From the NCBI RefSeq assembly GCF_000426645.1, contig NZ_AUFT01000006.1:310001-374000 (forward strand): DNA of 64,000 nucleotides, read 5' to 3'. This document shows, piece after piece, positions 45,476 to 57,988 of the stretch. The position numbers and the translations under genes were made by a program. A model generated the notes under the pieces. That model was given only the letters and a program-made list of their open reading frames with translations. It had not been told where the DNA came from and ran no database searches. The stretch comes from Nakamurella lactea DSM 19367 (GTDB taxonomy: Bacteria > Actinomycetota > Actinomycetes > Mycobacteriales > Nakamurellaceae). Position 1 is the first letter of the stretch. Every line of letters begins with the position of its first letter.

Positions 45476-46705
45476 GTGACCGCCGACCGCCGGGTGTTGT
45501 GGCTCGACGCCACCGCCGGGGTGGCCGGCGACATGTTGCTGGCCGCGCTGGTCGACCTCGGGGTCCGGCTGCCCGGCATCCAGGCCGCCGTCGACGCGGT
45601 GATCCCGGGCACCGTACTGCTCCGGCAGCGCGAGGTGAGCCGGGCCGGACTCCGGGCACTGAAGGTCGACGTCGAGTTGGTGGCCACCGATCAGCACCAC
45701 CGGAGCTGGCGGGAGATCCGGAATCGGATCGTCGCGGCCGAACTGACCGAGGGCGCGCGGGCGAACGCCCTGGCCGCGTTCGGTGCGCTGGCCGCCGCCG
45801 AGGGGCGGGTGCACGGAGTCGCGGCCGACGACGTGCACTTCCACGAGGTCGGGGCCTGGGACTCGATCGCGGACCTGGTGGGCAGTTGCGCGGCGCTCGA
45901 CTCGCTCGGGGCGGACCGGGTGACGGTCAGCGAGATCGCCCTCGGCTCGGGCACCGTTCGCGCCGCTCACGGCGTGCTCCCGGTGCCGGTGCCGGCGGTC
46001 ACCGAACTGATCGCCGGCTGGTCGGTGACCTCCGGCGGCGACGGCGAGCTCGCCACCCCGACCGGAGTGGCGCTGCTGACCACCCTCGCGGCCGGTACCG
46101 GGCCGCTGCCCGCAATGACGGTGCAGCGGGTCGGCGTCGGCGCCGGCAGCCGGGATCGACCCGATCGCCCCAACGTGGTCCGCGCGGTACTGGGAACCTC
46201 GGCGGCGACCGCACCGGCCGCCGGCACGACCCGGTTGACGATGCTGGAGACCACGGTCGACGATCTCGACCCGCGGCTGTGGCCGTCGGTGCTCGACGCG
46301 CTGCTGGCCGCCGGCGCCGCCGACGCCTGGCTGACGCCGGTGCTGATGAAGAAGGGCCGGCCGGGCCAGGTGCTCTCGGTGCTGGCCGAACCGGCGCTCG
46401 CACCGGCGCTGCAGCAGATCGTGCTGGCCCGCACCTCGACGCTGGGGGTACGCAGCTTCGGAGTACAGCGCACCGCTCTGGACCGTTGCTACCTCGATGT
46501 CGAACTGGCCGGCGGGACGGTCGCGGTGAAGATCGGCCACCGCGACGGGGTGGTGCTGCATGCCACCGCCGAGTATTCCGACGCCGCGGCCGCCGCCGAC
46601 GCGACCGGCCGCACCGTCGCCGATGTGCTGGCCGAGGCCGAGGCCGGGGCCAGGGCCGCCGGCGTGGTCCCGGGTGCCGGCCTGCCACCCGGGGTCAGGA
46701 ATTAG
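45476..46705 (+). CDS. larC: LarC, nickel insertion enzyme for the nickel-pincer cofactor
   Basis: 409 residues. The opening LWLDATAGVAGDMLLAALVD, the metal-ligand histidines in DVHFHEVGAWDSIADLVG, and ATPTGVALLTTLA identify LarC. The CTP-dependent cyclometallase inserts nickel into the dithiocarboxylated precursor. In Lactiplantibacillus LarC is made by a frameshift from two ORFs; here one frame suffices. GTG 45476 is the first start at the conserved sequence. It converges on larB with a four-base overlap. Confidence 0.93.
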   Translation: MTADRRVLWLDATAGVAGDMLLAALVDLGVRLPGIQAAVDAVIPGTVLLRQREVSRAGLRALKVDVELVATDQHHRSWREIRNRIVAAELTEGARANALAAFGALAAAEGRVHGVAADDVHFHEVGAWDSIADLVGSCAALDSLGADRVTVSEIALGSGTVRAAHGVLPVPVPAVTELIAGWSVTSGGDGELATPTGVALLTTLAAGTGPLPAMTVQRVGVGAGSRDRPDRPNVVRAVLGTSAATAPAAGTTRLTMLETTVDDLDPRLWPSVLDALLAAGAADAWLTPVLMKKGRPGQVLSVLAEPALAPALQQIVLARTSTLGVRSFGVQRTALDRCYLDVELAGGTVAVKIGHRDGVVLHATAEYSDAAAAADATGRTVADVLAEAEAGARAAGVVPGAGLPPGVRN

Positions 46706-47436
46706 CCCACCGGTTCCTCCGCCGGGCCTCCGGCAGCTTCGAACGGTGCCGCGATCTGAGCAGCCAGATGCCCTGCGCCGTAACCGTTGTCGATATTCAC
46801 CACACCGACCCCGGGCGCGCAGGCATTGAGCATGGTGAGCAGCGGCGCCAGCCCATCGAAGGCCGCGCCGTAGCCCACCGAGGTCGGCACCGCGACCAGC
46901 GGCGCACTCACCAAACCGGCCACCACCCCCGGCAGCGCGCCGTCCATCCCGGCGACCACCACGATCACCCTGGCCGCGCGCAGCCGCTCAAGGTGCTTGG
47001 TGAGCCGGTGCAGCCCGGCCACACCGACGTCGACCACCAGTTCGGTCGCCCGGCCGAGGTAGCGGGCGGTCAGCTCGGCCTCCCTGGCGACCGGCAGGTC
47101 GGACGTCCCGGCAGACAGCACCAGCACCGTTCCGCCGGTGGCCGGTGGGGGTTCCGGTGGCCAGGCGAGTAGTCGAGAGGTGGTGTCGTGCAGGGCATCC
47201 GGCAGCTCGGCGAGGACAGCGGCGGCATGTTGCGGGCCGGCCCGGGTGAACAAGGTGACGCCGGTCGCCCGACGGCCCTGCGGCCCGGCTGATCTGGCGG
47301 CGACAACTGCGGCGATCGCACCGACCTGCTCGGCGGTCTTGCCTTCGCAGTAGATCGCTTCCGGGTAGCCGCGCCGCCGCATCCGATCGACGTCCAGATC
47401 GGCGATCCCGGTCAATGGGTCCGGATCGTCAGCCAT
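46702..47436 (-). CDS. larB: LarB, pyridinium-3,5-biscarboxylate synthase
   Basis: 244 residues. The C-terminal PurE-like domain (about 100-235) carries VLSAGTSDLPVAREAELTA, VVVAGMDGALPGVVAGLV and PTSVGYGAAFDGLA; the N-terminal RRRGYPEAIYCEGKT motif is typical. LarB carboxylates and hydrolyses nicotinate adenine dinucleotide, the first step of nickel-pincer nucleotide synthesis. Its start overlaps the larE end by eight bases. Confidence 0.94.
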   Translation of the reverse strand: MADDPDPLTGIADLDVDRMRRRGYPEAIYCEGKTAEQVGAIAAVVAARSAGPQGRRATGVTLFTRAGPQHAAAVLAELPDALHDTTSRLLAWPPEPPPATGGTVLVLSAGTSDLPVAREAELTARYLGRATELVVDVGVAGLHRLTKHLERLRAARVIVVVAGMDGALPGVVAGLVSAPLVAVPTSVGYGAAFDGLAPLLTMLNACAPGVGVVNIDNGYGAGHLAAQIAAPFEAAGGPAEEPVG

Positions 47437-48289
47437 GGTTCACGGTGACCAAAGGCAGGGTGAACGCGCCCGACTGGATGCCGGCCAGGTCCAGTGCCAC
47501 GAAACGGAATCCGGCCGCCCGGACCGCGGCGAGCAGCTGGGTCCGCAGCGGATCGGCGGTGGCCGGGGCCAGGTCGGCCGACGGCAGTTCCAGCCGGGCG
47601 ATGTCGCCGTGGTGTCGCACCCGGCAGTCGGCGAACCCGAGGGCCCGGACGCCGGCCTCGGCCCGCTCGATCTGCCCGAGTTTGATCGGGTCGACGCTCT
47701 CGTGGTGCGGGATCCGGGAGGCCAGGCAGGGAGCGGCCGGTTTGTCGGCGCACGGCAGCCGCAGCGCGCGGGCCAGCGCCCGCACTCCTACCTTGTCGAT
47801 CCCCGCCTCGGCCAGCGGCCGGAGCACCCCGTGCTCGGTCGCGGCCAACGCGCCCGGACGATCCGGGCGGATCACGTCATCGGCGTTCTCGCCGTAGGCA
47901 ACGGCCGAAAGGCGCTGTTGGACAACGAGTTCGTCATCGATCCTGGTGAACAACTCGTTCTTGCAGTGGTAGCAGCGGTCCGGCCCGTTGGCCCGGTACG
48001 CGGGGTTCGAGCCCTCGTCGGTGAGCACCTCGACCACCGGCGCCCCGATGAACGCCGCCACCTGGTGCGCCGCCGCCCGCTCGTCCGCGGCCAGGCTCGG
48101 TGAGACGCCGAGGACGGCGATCACCCGCTCGGCGCCGAGGGTCCGGACGGCCAGAGCCAGCAGCAGCGCGGAATCGACGCCGCCGGAGAACGCCACGCCG
48201 AGCCGGTCGACACCGGCCAACTGATCGGCGACCCTCTCCGCAGCCGCCCGCTGTTCGCCGAGGTCCGCCGACGGGTCCATCCGTGTCAT
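47429..48289 (-). CDS. larE: LarE, sulfur-transfer enzyme for the nickel-pincer cofactor
   Basis: 286 residues. PP-loop ATPase motif LGVAFSGGVDSALLLALA (about residues 29-46), and NGPDRCYHCKNELF and KPAAPCLASRIPHHE with conserved cysteines. Two to three Cys at the LarE active site suggest either sacrificial or [4Fe-4S]-type sulfur transfer. It adenylates and thiolates the biscarboxylate. It starts 26 bases after the uidA stop with no terminator, so it reads as the second gene of a uidA-larE-larB operon. Start ATG 48289 is chosen; ATG 48280 is also possible. Confidence 0.94.
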   Translation of the reverse strand: MTRMDPSADLGEQRAAAERVADQLAGVDRLGVAFSGGVDSALLLALAVRTLGAERVIAVLGVSPSLAADERAAAHQVAAFIGAPVVEVLTDEGSNPAYRANGPDRCYHCKNELFTRIDDELVVQQRLSAVAYGENADDVIRPDRPGALAATEHGVLRPLAEAGIDKVGVRALARALRLPCADKPAAPCLASRIPHHESVDPIKLGQIERAEAGVRALGFADCRVRHHGDIARLELPSADLAPATADPLRTQLLAAVRAAGFRFVALDLAGIQSGAFTLPLVTVNHG

Positions 48290-48315
48290 GGTGTCATCTT
48301 GCCCCGGCCGGGCGA

Positions 48316-51283
<2,968 letters not shown>

Positions 51284-51299
<16 letters not shown>

Positions 51300-52690
51300 A
51301 GCACCTCGCCGGCGCGGTGCACCACCAGGGTCTCCGGATCCGCTTCGTAGGCGGCGATGTCGATGCCCGCCGGGTCCAGGTAGCCGAGGTTCACCGAGTG
51401 GCATTCCTGCTCGGGGATGCCGGTGGCCAGGGTGACGTCCACCCGCAGCGTCTCCTGACCGGTCGCGGGGTCGTAGCTGCCGGCGCCGCGAAGGTGGGTG
51501 GAATGGGCCAGCACTCCCCAGTGCACGCCGGAGAAGCGGTCCCACTGTTTCACGAAGTAGTCGCGACAGTGGTAGCCGACGTCGTGGATCTGCGGATGGC
51601 TGGAGGCGATCTCGGTGATGTGCGGGGCGTACAGGATCACCTCGCCGCCGTCGGCGACGATCGGCTCCACCTTGTAGAAACCCTTGGCGCCGGTCCAGAT
51701 CTCGTCGTACATCTCGGGAACGATGGACAACACCCGGCGCACCGGGCGGTCCAGATACTGCACGTGGGTCGCGGCGCAGACCTGCGCAGCGTCGGCCCAG
51801 CTGCTCAGCGTGCTGCCGAAGGACACCGAGTGCAGACCCGAACTGCGCGTTGCACTTCCGGCCGGTGCCCGCCCTGCCTCGGTACCGGCCGCGGCAATCC
51901 GGTGCCCGCCGATCCCGGCGTCGTCGTCCGCGCTGATCTCGGCGTCCGAGTCGGTGCTGTCGCTCTCCGCGGTGACGACGCAGAAGGCGATCTTCTCGGC
52001 CGGGATCAGGGCGGCGCCGTCGTTGATCAGGGCCCGCACCGGGGTGATGCCGGTGGTGCCGATGATCTCCGCCGAGGTGATCAGGGCGCCGAGCCAATGC
52101 GAGACGTCGATGATCTTCTGCCCGGCGACGCCGGGGAAGAAGTACTTGTTACCGCCGGAGATACCGACCACTTCGTGCGGCAGCACCGGCCCGAGCACCA
52201 GCGCGACGTCGTGCTCCACCACCGCCCGGTTCAGCAGCACCTGCACCTCCGCGCTCATCCGACCCTCGGACAACTCGGCGATGCGGGCGGCAGAAATCGT
52301 GCCGAGGTCGGCGAACGTCTCCGGCTTCCACCACTCGTGATTGATCACGGTGGTGCCCGGATAGGAGTCCTGGAGGTGTCCTGCCCGGTAGCCGAGATGG
52401 ACGGCCAGTGCCTGCTCGCTCATCGCGGCATGGGTGCCGAGGGCGACCAGCACGGTGATCCTGGACGCACGGCCGTAAAGCGCACCGTGCACGGCCCGCA
52501 GCAGCAGCGGCATCGGACAGTTCCGGGTCCCGTCCGGGACCAGCACGCAGACGCTGCGTCCGTCAAGGTCGTGACCCGCGAGCTGCCCGGCGACGAACTC
52601 CGTCACCTCGGCCTCGGTGAGCTGCCCGGTCGGTCCGCCGAGGCGGACGGCAAGGTCCGTCGGGTCCCCGGTGTCGGTGATGGTCGTCAT
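51284..52690 (-). CDS. larA: LarA-family nickel-pincer racemase/epimerase, likely sugar-acid epimerase
   Basis: 468 residues. It keeps the LarA catalytic set: VPDGTR (Asp53, Arg56), GTHAAM (His87), PHEVVGISGGNKYFFPG (His172; Lys182, which links the pincer) and DVSHWL (His198), plus GAKGF (counterpart of Lys298). The spacing of His172, Lys182 and His198 equals that of His174, Lys184 and His200 in L. plantarum LarA. A unique insertion of about 45 residues (280-325, acidic then Ala/Gly/Ser) precedes the C-terminal domain. Among hexuronate genes, its likely role is C2 epimerisation of an aldonate, D-mannonate to D-gluconate; lactate racemase is an alternative. Start ATG 52690 follows GGTGGAG. Confidence 0.85.
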
Positions 52691-52866
52691 CGCTCCACCC
52701 TGCGCCACCGCCGCCGCGGCGGCAAGCCATGGTCCCGTCGCCGACCCGGTCGGTCCGGGCGGCCGCGAGTTCCGCGCCGGGCGATGAGTTCGGCACTCCG
52801 GCGTGGTCCTCCTGTGCTGTGATGCCTTCGTTCCGATCACAGCCACCCGATAACCATGGAGTCGCC

Positions 52867-53505
52867 ATGCCCCGCACCCGGGTCCACAACCTGAACATCT
52901 CCCTCGACGGCTATGCGGCCGGCGAACAGGTGACGCTCGACGCCCCGATCGGCGGCGCCGAAGGCCTGTTCGGTTGGTTCGACGGCCGGGTGATCCATGG
53001 GGTGGACAAGGCGGACGCGCCGATCACCCTCGATCGTGCGCTGATCAGCCTGTGGGGTCAGGGGGTCGGCGCCGAAATCATGGGGCGGCGGAAGTTCGGC
53101 CCGCAGGTCGGGGAATGGCCGGACGACGGATGGCGGGGTTGGTGGGGCGACGAACCGCCTTTCCACACACCGGTTTTCGTCATGACGCATCATCCGCACC
53201 CGCAGATCGACTTCCCCAACGGGACCAGCTTCCGGTTCGTCGACGGCTCGCCGCAGGAGGTCCTGCGGCTGGCCAGGGAGGCGGCGGGCGGTCCCGACGT
53301 CCGGCTCGGCGGCGGGCCGTCGACCGTGCGGCAGTTCCTGCAGGCCGACCTGGTCGACTTCATGCACCTGACCGTCGTGCCGATCACCCTGGGCCGCGGC
53401 GTCTCCCTCTGGGACGGAACGCGCGATCTGCAGGACCGCTTCAGCATCGAGTCGGTCACCGCACCCAACGGCGTCACCCATCAGCTCTGGAACCGCAAGG
53501 TCTAG
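52867..53505 (+). CDS. RibD C-terminal/dihydrofolate reductase-like protein
   Basis: 212 residues. The fold shows NLNISLDGYAAG (substrate strand), MGRRKFGPQVGEW, FVMTHH and the NADPH loop RLGGGPSTVRQFLQADLVD. Such proteins reduce pteridine-like or other heterocycles; exact substrate unknown. GGAG precedes ATG 52867. It stands between larA and uxaC1 but shows no clear tie to hexuronate use. Confidence 0.88.
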   Translation: MPRTRVHNLNISLDGYAAGEQVTLDAPIGGAEGLFGWFDGRVIHGVDKADAPITLDRALISLWGQGVGAEIMGRRKFGPQVGEWPDDGWRGWWGDEPPFHTPVFVMTHHPHPQIDFPNGTSFRFVDGSPQEVLRLAREAAGGPDVRLGGGPSTVRQFLQADLVDFMHLTVVPITLGRGVSLWDGTRDLQDRFSIESVTAPNGVTHQLWNRKV

Positions 53506-53542
53506 GCCCGCGCGGTCCCGCGTCCCGCGATTCGGCCGCCGA

Positions 53543-53563
53543 CAACTCATGGCAACCATGCTG
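53543..53563 (+). promoter_or_regulatory. LacI-type operator upstream of uxaC1
   Basis: CAAC-TCAT-GGCAAC-CAT, then GCTG in place of TTGC. The 18-base stretch CGACAACTCATGGCAACC is identical to the one upstream of the ABC operon (61957). It lies 33 bases before the uxaC1 start. Confidence 0.65.
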
Positions 53564-53595
53564 GTGTCGGGGGTGCTCGCCGCGAGGATGGCGGT

Positions 53596-55014
53596 ATGAG
53601 CACCGACGCCTCGTTGAGCGTGCATCCGGATCGACTGTTTCCGGCCGATCCCGGCACCAGGGACATCGCCCGGCGGATCTACGCCGGCATCGCCGACCTC
53701 CCGATCATCTCGCCGCACGGGCATGTCCCGCCGCAGTGGCTGGCGGACGATACCCCGTTCACCGACCCCACGTCCTTGTTGATCTCACCGGATCATTACG
53801 TCACCCGGCTGCTGCACGCGGCCGGTGTCCCGCTGACCGCTCTCGGCGTCGATCGCAAGCCGCTCACCGAGGAACAGTCGCGGCGGGCCTGGCGGTTGTT
53901 CTGTTCACACTGGCCGCTCTATCGGGGCACCCCGGTCAGGTTCTGGATGGAAAGCGTGCTGCACGACATCTTCGGCGTCGCGACGCGGCCGTCCGCGGCG
54001 ACCTCGGACGCGATCTACGACACCATCGCCGCGGCGCTGGCCTCCGACGAGTTCCGGCCGCGGGCGTTGATGCGCAGGTTCGGCATCTCCGTGCTGGCCA
54101 CCACCGACGACCCCAGCGACGACCTCGCCGAGCACACCCGGCTTCGGGACGACCCCGACTTCACGCCACGGGTGCTACCCACCTTCCGGCCGGACAAGTA
54201 CCTGGAGCCGGCCGGCCGGCGCTGGCCGGACCTGCTGGACACATTGGCGGCGGCGTCCGGCATCGACACCTGCGACTACCCGGGATTCATTGCCGCGCTG
54301 GAGAACCGGCGCCGCTACTTCGTCGAGCACGGCGCTGTCTCCGCCGATCACAGCCATGCCGACGCGGTGACCCTGACCCTTGAGGAGGCCGAGGCGAGCC
54401 GGATCTTCACCGCCGCCCGCGCCGGTATCGCGACCGAGGCGGAGGCGACCGCGCTGCGTCGGCATCTGCTGGTGGAGATGGCCAGGATGTCGGTCGAGGA
54501 CGGCCTGGTGATGACGCTGCATCCCGGCGTGTTCCGCAACCATCACGCTCCGACCGCGCAGCAGTTCGGGCCCGACACCGGACACGACATCCCGGTCGCC
54601 GGCGAGTACACCAGCGGTCTGCGGCACCTGCTGGACCGGTTCGGCACCGCCGAGGGATTCCACCTGGTGCTGTTCACCCTGGACGAGGCGACGCTGTCCC
54701 GGGAGATCGCGCCGCTGGCCGGCTTCTACCCCAGCGTCTACATCGGCGCGCCGTGGTGGTTCCTGGACGCGCCGGAGGCCGCCAGGCGGTTCCGCGGCGC
54801 GGTGACCGAGACCGCCGGATTCTCCCGCACCTCGGGGTTCATCGACGACACCCGGGCATTCTGTTCGATCCCGGCCCGACACGACATGGCCCGCCGGGTC
54901 GACAGCGGCTACCTGGCCGAACTCGTTGTGTCCCACCGGCTCGACCTGGACGAGGCGATCGAGACAGCGGCCGACCTGGTGCTGGCCCAACCACGAAAGG
55001 CGTTCAAACTATGA
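53596..55014 (+). CDS. uxaC: Glucuronate isomerase (uronate isomerase)
   Basis: 472 residues of the amidohydrolase superfamily (UxaC usually about 470). It converts D-glucuronate to D-fructuronate and D-galacturonate to D-tagaturonate. Metal/active-site motifs are SPHGHVPP (metal His pair), ISVLATTDDPSDDL, DYPGFIAALENRRRYFVEHGA, TLHPGVFRNH and WFLDAPEA; FIDDTRAFCSIPARHDMARR is near the C-terminus. GAGGA precedes ATG 53596. It is first in the operon uxaC1-uxuB1-gntK, with ATGA overlaps. Confidence 0.96.
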   Translation: MSTDASLSVHPDRLFPADPGTRDIARRIYAGIADLPIISPHGHVPPQWLADDTPFTDPTSLLISPDHYVTRLLHAAGVPLTALGVDRKPLTEEQSRRAWRLFCSHWPLYRGTPVRFWMESVLHDIFGVATRPSAATSDAIYDTIAAALASDEFRPRALMRRFGISVLATTDDPSDDLAEHTRLRDDPDFTPRVLPTFRPDKYLEPAGRRWPDLLDTLAAASGIDTCDYPGFIAALENRRRYFVEHGAVSADHSHADAVTLTLEEAEASRIFTAARAGIATEAEATALRRHLLVEMARMSVEDGLVMTLHPGVFRNHHAPTAQQFGPDTGHDIPVAGEYTSGLRHLLDRFGTAEGFHLVLFTLDEATLSREIAPLAGFYPSVYIGAPWWFLDAPEAARRFRGAVTETAGFSRTSGFIDDTRAFCSIPARHDMARRVDSGYLAELVVSHRLDLDEAIETAADLVLAQPRKAFKL

Positions 55015-56396
55015 CGTTGACGTCGCTGTCCCGGGCCCGGGACGGGCGGCCGGCGGCCCCGGTGCGGATGGTGCACCTGGGTCTGGGCAACTTCTTCCGG
55101 GCGCACCAGGCTTACTACACCGAGATCGCTTCCGACGCCGCCGACTGGGGCTATCTCGCGTTCACCGGACGTAGCGCGGTTGGCCCGCTGCGGGCGCAGG
55201 ACGGTCTGTACACGCTGCTGGTGCGCGGCGCCGATGCCGACCGGCCGATGGTGGTCTCGGCCTTGTCGGAGGTCGGCGTGTCCACCGACATCTCGGCCTG
55301 GCGCAACGCTTTCCGACTGCCCGCCCTGGCGCTGGTGACCCTCACGGTGACCGAGGCCGGGTACTGCCGGAACGCCGACGGCGGTCTGGACACCGCTGAC
55401 GGCGACGTCGCCGCCGACATCGCGGCGCTGCGGGTCGCCGGGCTGACGGCGAACGTGAGCACGGTGCCCGGCAAGCTCGTGCTCGGCCTGTTGCACCGCC
55501 GCGACGCCGGGCTGACGCCGATCACCCTGGTGCCCTGCGACAACGTGCCGGGCAACGGCTCGATGGTCGCCCGGGTGGTCAACGAGCTGGCCGAGCTGGT
55601 CGACGACGGCCTGCCCGGATGGATCGAGCAGAACGTCGGTTTCGTCACCACGATGGTGGATCGGATCACCCCAAGGGCGGTGCCGGCCGACCGGGCAGAT
55701 CTATTGGCGGCCACCGGCATCGACGATCCGGAGTGCGTGGTCACCGAGCCGTTCACCGAATGGGTGCTCAGCGGCGAGTTCGCGGCCGGCCACCCGGACT
55801 GGGCCGGCGCCGGCGCCCGGTTCGTCGACGACATCGAACCCTGGGAGCACCGCAAGCTGTGGCTGCTCAACGGATCCCACTCGCTACTGGCCTACGCGGC
55901 GAGCATCCGCGGCGCCGAGACGGTGGCCGAGGCGATCGCCGATCCGGTGGTCCGCGGGTGGGTCGACCAGTGGTGGGACGATGCGGCGCGGCAGCTACCG
56001 TTGCCGGCCGCCGAGATCGCGGACTACCGCGCGGCTCTGCTGCAGCGTTACGCGAACCCACGGATCAGGCATCTGCTCGCGCAGATCGCCGCCGACGGCT
56101 CGCAGAAGGTTCCGATCCGGATCCTGCCGACCCTTCTCGGCGAGCTGGCGCAGGGCCGGATCGCCGGTGGTGCAACCAGAGTGATCGCCGCCTGGGTGCT
56201 ACACCTACGCGGCCTCGGGGCGCCGGTCAGTGACCGCGGCGCGACCCAGCTGCAGAACGAGGTGGTCGAACACGACCTGCCGGGCGCGGTCCGCACGGTG
56301 TTGTCGTTCCTCGGGGTAGAGGACCAGCGGGTCACCGATGCGGTGATCGATCAGGCCGGGGAGCTGAGCAGCGCCCGACCGGCTGCGCCGGCATGA
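55011..56396 (+). CDS. uxuB: Mannitol dehydrogenase-family hexonate oxidoreductase (UxuB/UxaB type)
   Basis: 461 residues. N-terminal NAD-binding motif HLGLGNFFRAHQAYYTE; VTMVDRITPRAV; catalytic Lys and Asn in HRKLWLLNGSHSLLAYAA. It reduces fructuronate to D-mannonate, or tagaturonate to altronate. The start overlaps the uxaC1 stop, so it acts on the isomerase product. Whether it is UxuB or UxaB in specificity cannot be told from sequence; a paralogue lies at 57989. Confidence 0.9.
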   Translation: MTLTSLSRARDGRPAAPVRMVHLGLGNFFRAHQAYYTEIASDAADWGYLAFTGRSAVGPLRAQDGLYTLLVRGADADRPMVVSALSEVGVSTDISAWRNAFRLPALALVTLTVTEAGYCRNADGGLDTADGDVAADIAALRVAGLTANVSTVPGKLVLGLLHRRDAGLTPITLVPCDNVPGNGSMVARVVNELAELVDDGLPGWIEQNVGFVTTMVDRITPRAVPADRADLLAATGIDDPECVVTEPFTEWVLSGEFAAGHPDWAGAGARFVDDIEPWEHRKLWLLNGSHSLLAYAASIRGAETVAEAIADPVVRGWVDQWWDDAARQLPLPAAEIADYRAALLQRYANPRIRHLLAQIAADGSQKVPIRILPTLLGELAQGRIAGGATRVIAAWVLHLRGLGAPVSDRGATQLQNEVVEHDLPGAVRTVLSFLGVEDQRVTDAVIDQAGELSSARPAAPA

Positions 56397-57976
56397 GCGA
56401 CCGGCCGCGCGCGGTAGCCGGCCGTGGTGACGCCGCACCCCCGGCCGAGATCGTCATCGGGGTTGACGTCGGCACCACCGCCACCAAGGTGACCGCCTTC
56501 GGCGTCGGCTCTCGGTGGCGGCACACCGTGGTCCGGGAGTATCCGCTGCTGCACCCGCAGGACGGATGGGAGATACAGCAGCCAGAGGTGATCCTGGCCG
56601 CCGCGCTCGGCGCGATCGCCGAAAGCGTCTCCCGCGGCGGGGCGTCCCGGGTGATCGCGGTGTCGTTGAGTGCCGCGATGCACGGCCTGATCGGCCTCGA
56701 CACCGATCTGCGGCCGCTGACGCCGCTGCTCACCTGGGCCGATTCCCGAGCGACGGACATCGCGCGCCGGCTGCGCGCAGAAGGGCTCGCAGCCGAGCTG
56801 CACCACCGTTCCGGGACGCCCGTGCATCCGATGTCCCCACTGACCAAGCTGATCTGGTTCGCCGAGCACGAACCTGAGCTCTCCGGCCGGGTGCGCGCCT
56901 GGGTCGGCCTGAAGGACTGGATCGTGCAGGCCCTCACCGGTACGCAGGCCACCGAACTGTCCAGCGCCAGTGGTACCGGCCTGCTCGACCTGAACACCCG
57001 CAGCTGGTCGCCGGAAACTCTTGCCATGGTCGGGGTTTCCGCAGAGCAGCTGCCGATCATCCTGCCGACGACCGCGGCCCTGGGGCTCACCAGGGCGGTT
57101 GCCCCACGGGTCGGGTTGCCAACAGCGACGCCAGTGGTGCTCGGCGCCGGTGACGGCCCGTCCGGCAACCTCGGCACCGGCGCCCTGCGCCCGGGTGTCG
57201 CCGGCCTGAGCATCGGCACCAGCGGTGCAGTGCGCACCGTCGTTCCGGAGCCGTACGTCGATCCCGGCGGCCGGCTGTTCTGCTATGCCCTCACCGACGA
57301 TGCCTGGACCATCGGTGGCGCGATCAGCAACGGCGGTGCGACCCAGCGATGGGCCGGCGAGGTGTTCGGCCGGCCGGACAGCGGCGCCGATTCCTCGACC
57401 GACGAACAGACCTTGGCATTGGCCGCGACCGTTCCGGCCGGCAGCGACGGACTGCTCGCGCTGCCGTTCCTGATGGCCGAGCGGGCACCGCTGTGGGACC
57501 CGACGGTAGCCGGCGCCTTCCTCGGAGTCCGAAGCCGGCACACCCGTGGCCATTTCGTCCGCGCGGCAGTGGAAGGCGTTGCGCTGCAACTGTCGGTCAT
57601 CGTCGATGAGCTCGACGCGGTGCACCCGATCGACTCCGTTCGGGCCACCGGCGGCGTCTTCCGCTCGGACCTGTGGCGCACCGTACTGGCCGGTGTGCTG
57701 GACCGACCGATCGTCGTGGCCGACGGCGCCGAGGGATCGGCGAGGGGCGCCGCGGCGCTCGGCCTGATCGGCATCGGGCGCGCCGCCTCGTTCGACAGCG
57801 CGTTGGCTCTGCTGCCGGGTCCGGACACCGGAACGGACCGGCTCACCAATCCGGACCCCGCCCTGGCGGACACCTATCGGCGGGTCCGCGCCGATTTCCC
57901 GCGGTTGCTGTCCGACCTCGGGCGGGTCGCCGAACTGTTCCGGCCGGCCGCGCCGGTGCCGGCGCGATCCGGGTGA
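56393..57976 (+). CDS. gntK: FGGY-family carbohydrate kinase, gluconokinase type
   Basis: 527 residues. Phosphate motif IGVDVGTTATKVTAF; SLSAAMHGLIGLD; LTWADSRATD; GTPVHPMSPLTKLIWF, a gluconate-kinase (Bacillus GntK type) signature; C-terminal ATP motif GTSGAVR and RATGGVFRSDLW. It probably phosphorylates D-gluconate to 6-phosphogluconate. It overlaps the uxuB1 stop and is the last gene of the operon. A gluconate kinase here makes sense only if gluconate arises from mannonate, which fits the LarA homologue. Xylulose kinase-like activity is a less likely alternative. Confidence 0.85.
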   Translation: MSDRPRAVAGRGDAAPPAEIVIGVDVGTTATKVTAFGVGSRWRHTVVREYPLLHPQDGWEIQQPEVILAAALGAIAESVSRGGASRVIAVSLSAAMHGLIGLDTDLRPLTPLLTWADSRATDIARRLRAEGLAAELHHRSGTPVHPMSPLTKLIWFAEHEPELSGRVRAWVGLKDWIVQALTGTQATELSSASGTGLLDLNTRSWSPETLAMVGVSAEQLPIILPTTAALGLTRAVAPRVGLPTATPVVLGAGDGPSGNLGTGALRPGVAGLSIGTSGAVRTVVPEPYVDPGGRLFCYALTDDAWTIGGAISNGGATQRWAGEVFGRPDSGADSSTDEQTLALAATVPAGSDGLLALPFLMAERAPLWDPTVAGAFLGVRSRHTRGHFVRAAVEGVALQLSVIVDELDAVHPIDSVRATGGVFRSDLWRTVLAGVLDRPIVVADGAEGSARGAAALGLIGIGRAASFDSALALLPGPDTGTDRLTNPDPALADTYRRVRADFPRLLSDLGRVAELFRPAAPVPARSG

Positions 57977-57988
57977 CGTCGCCGGTGC

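Noticed and set aside
45476-46705. Programmed frameshift in larC
   Set aside because: The gene is one uninterrupted frame with motifs of both halves.
53506-53595. Possible extra small gene before uxaC1
   Set aside because: Only 90 bases, holding the operator and ribosome site; no supported frame.
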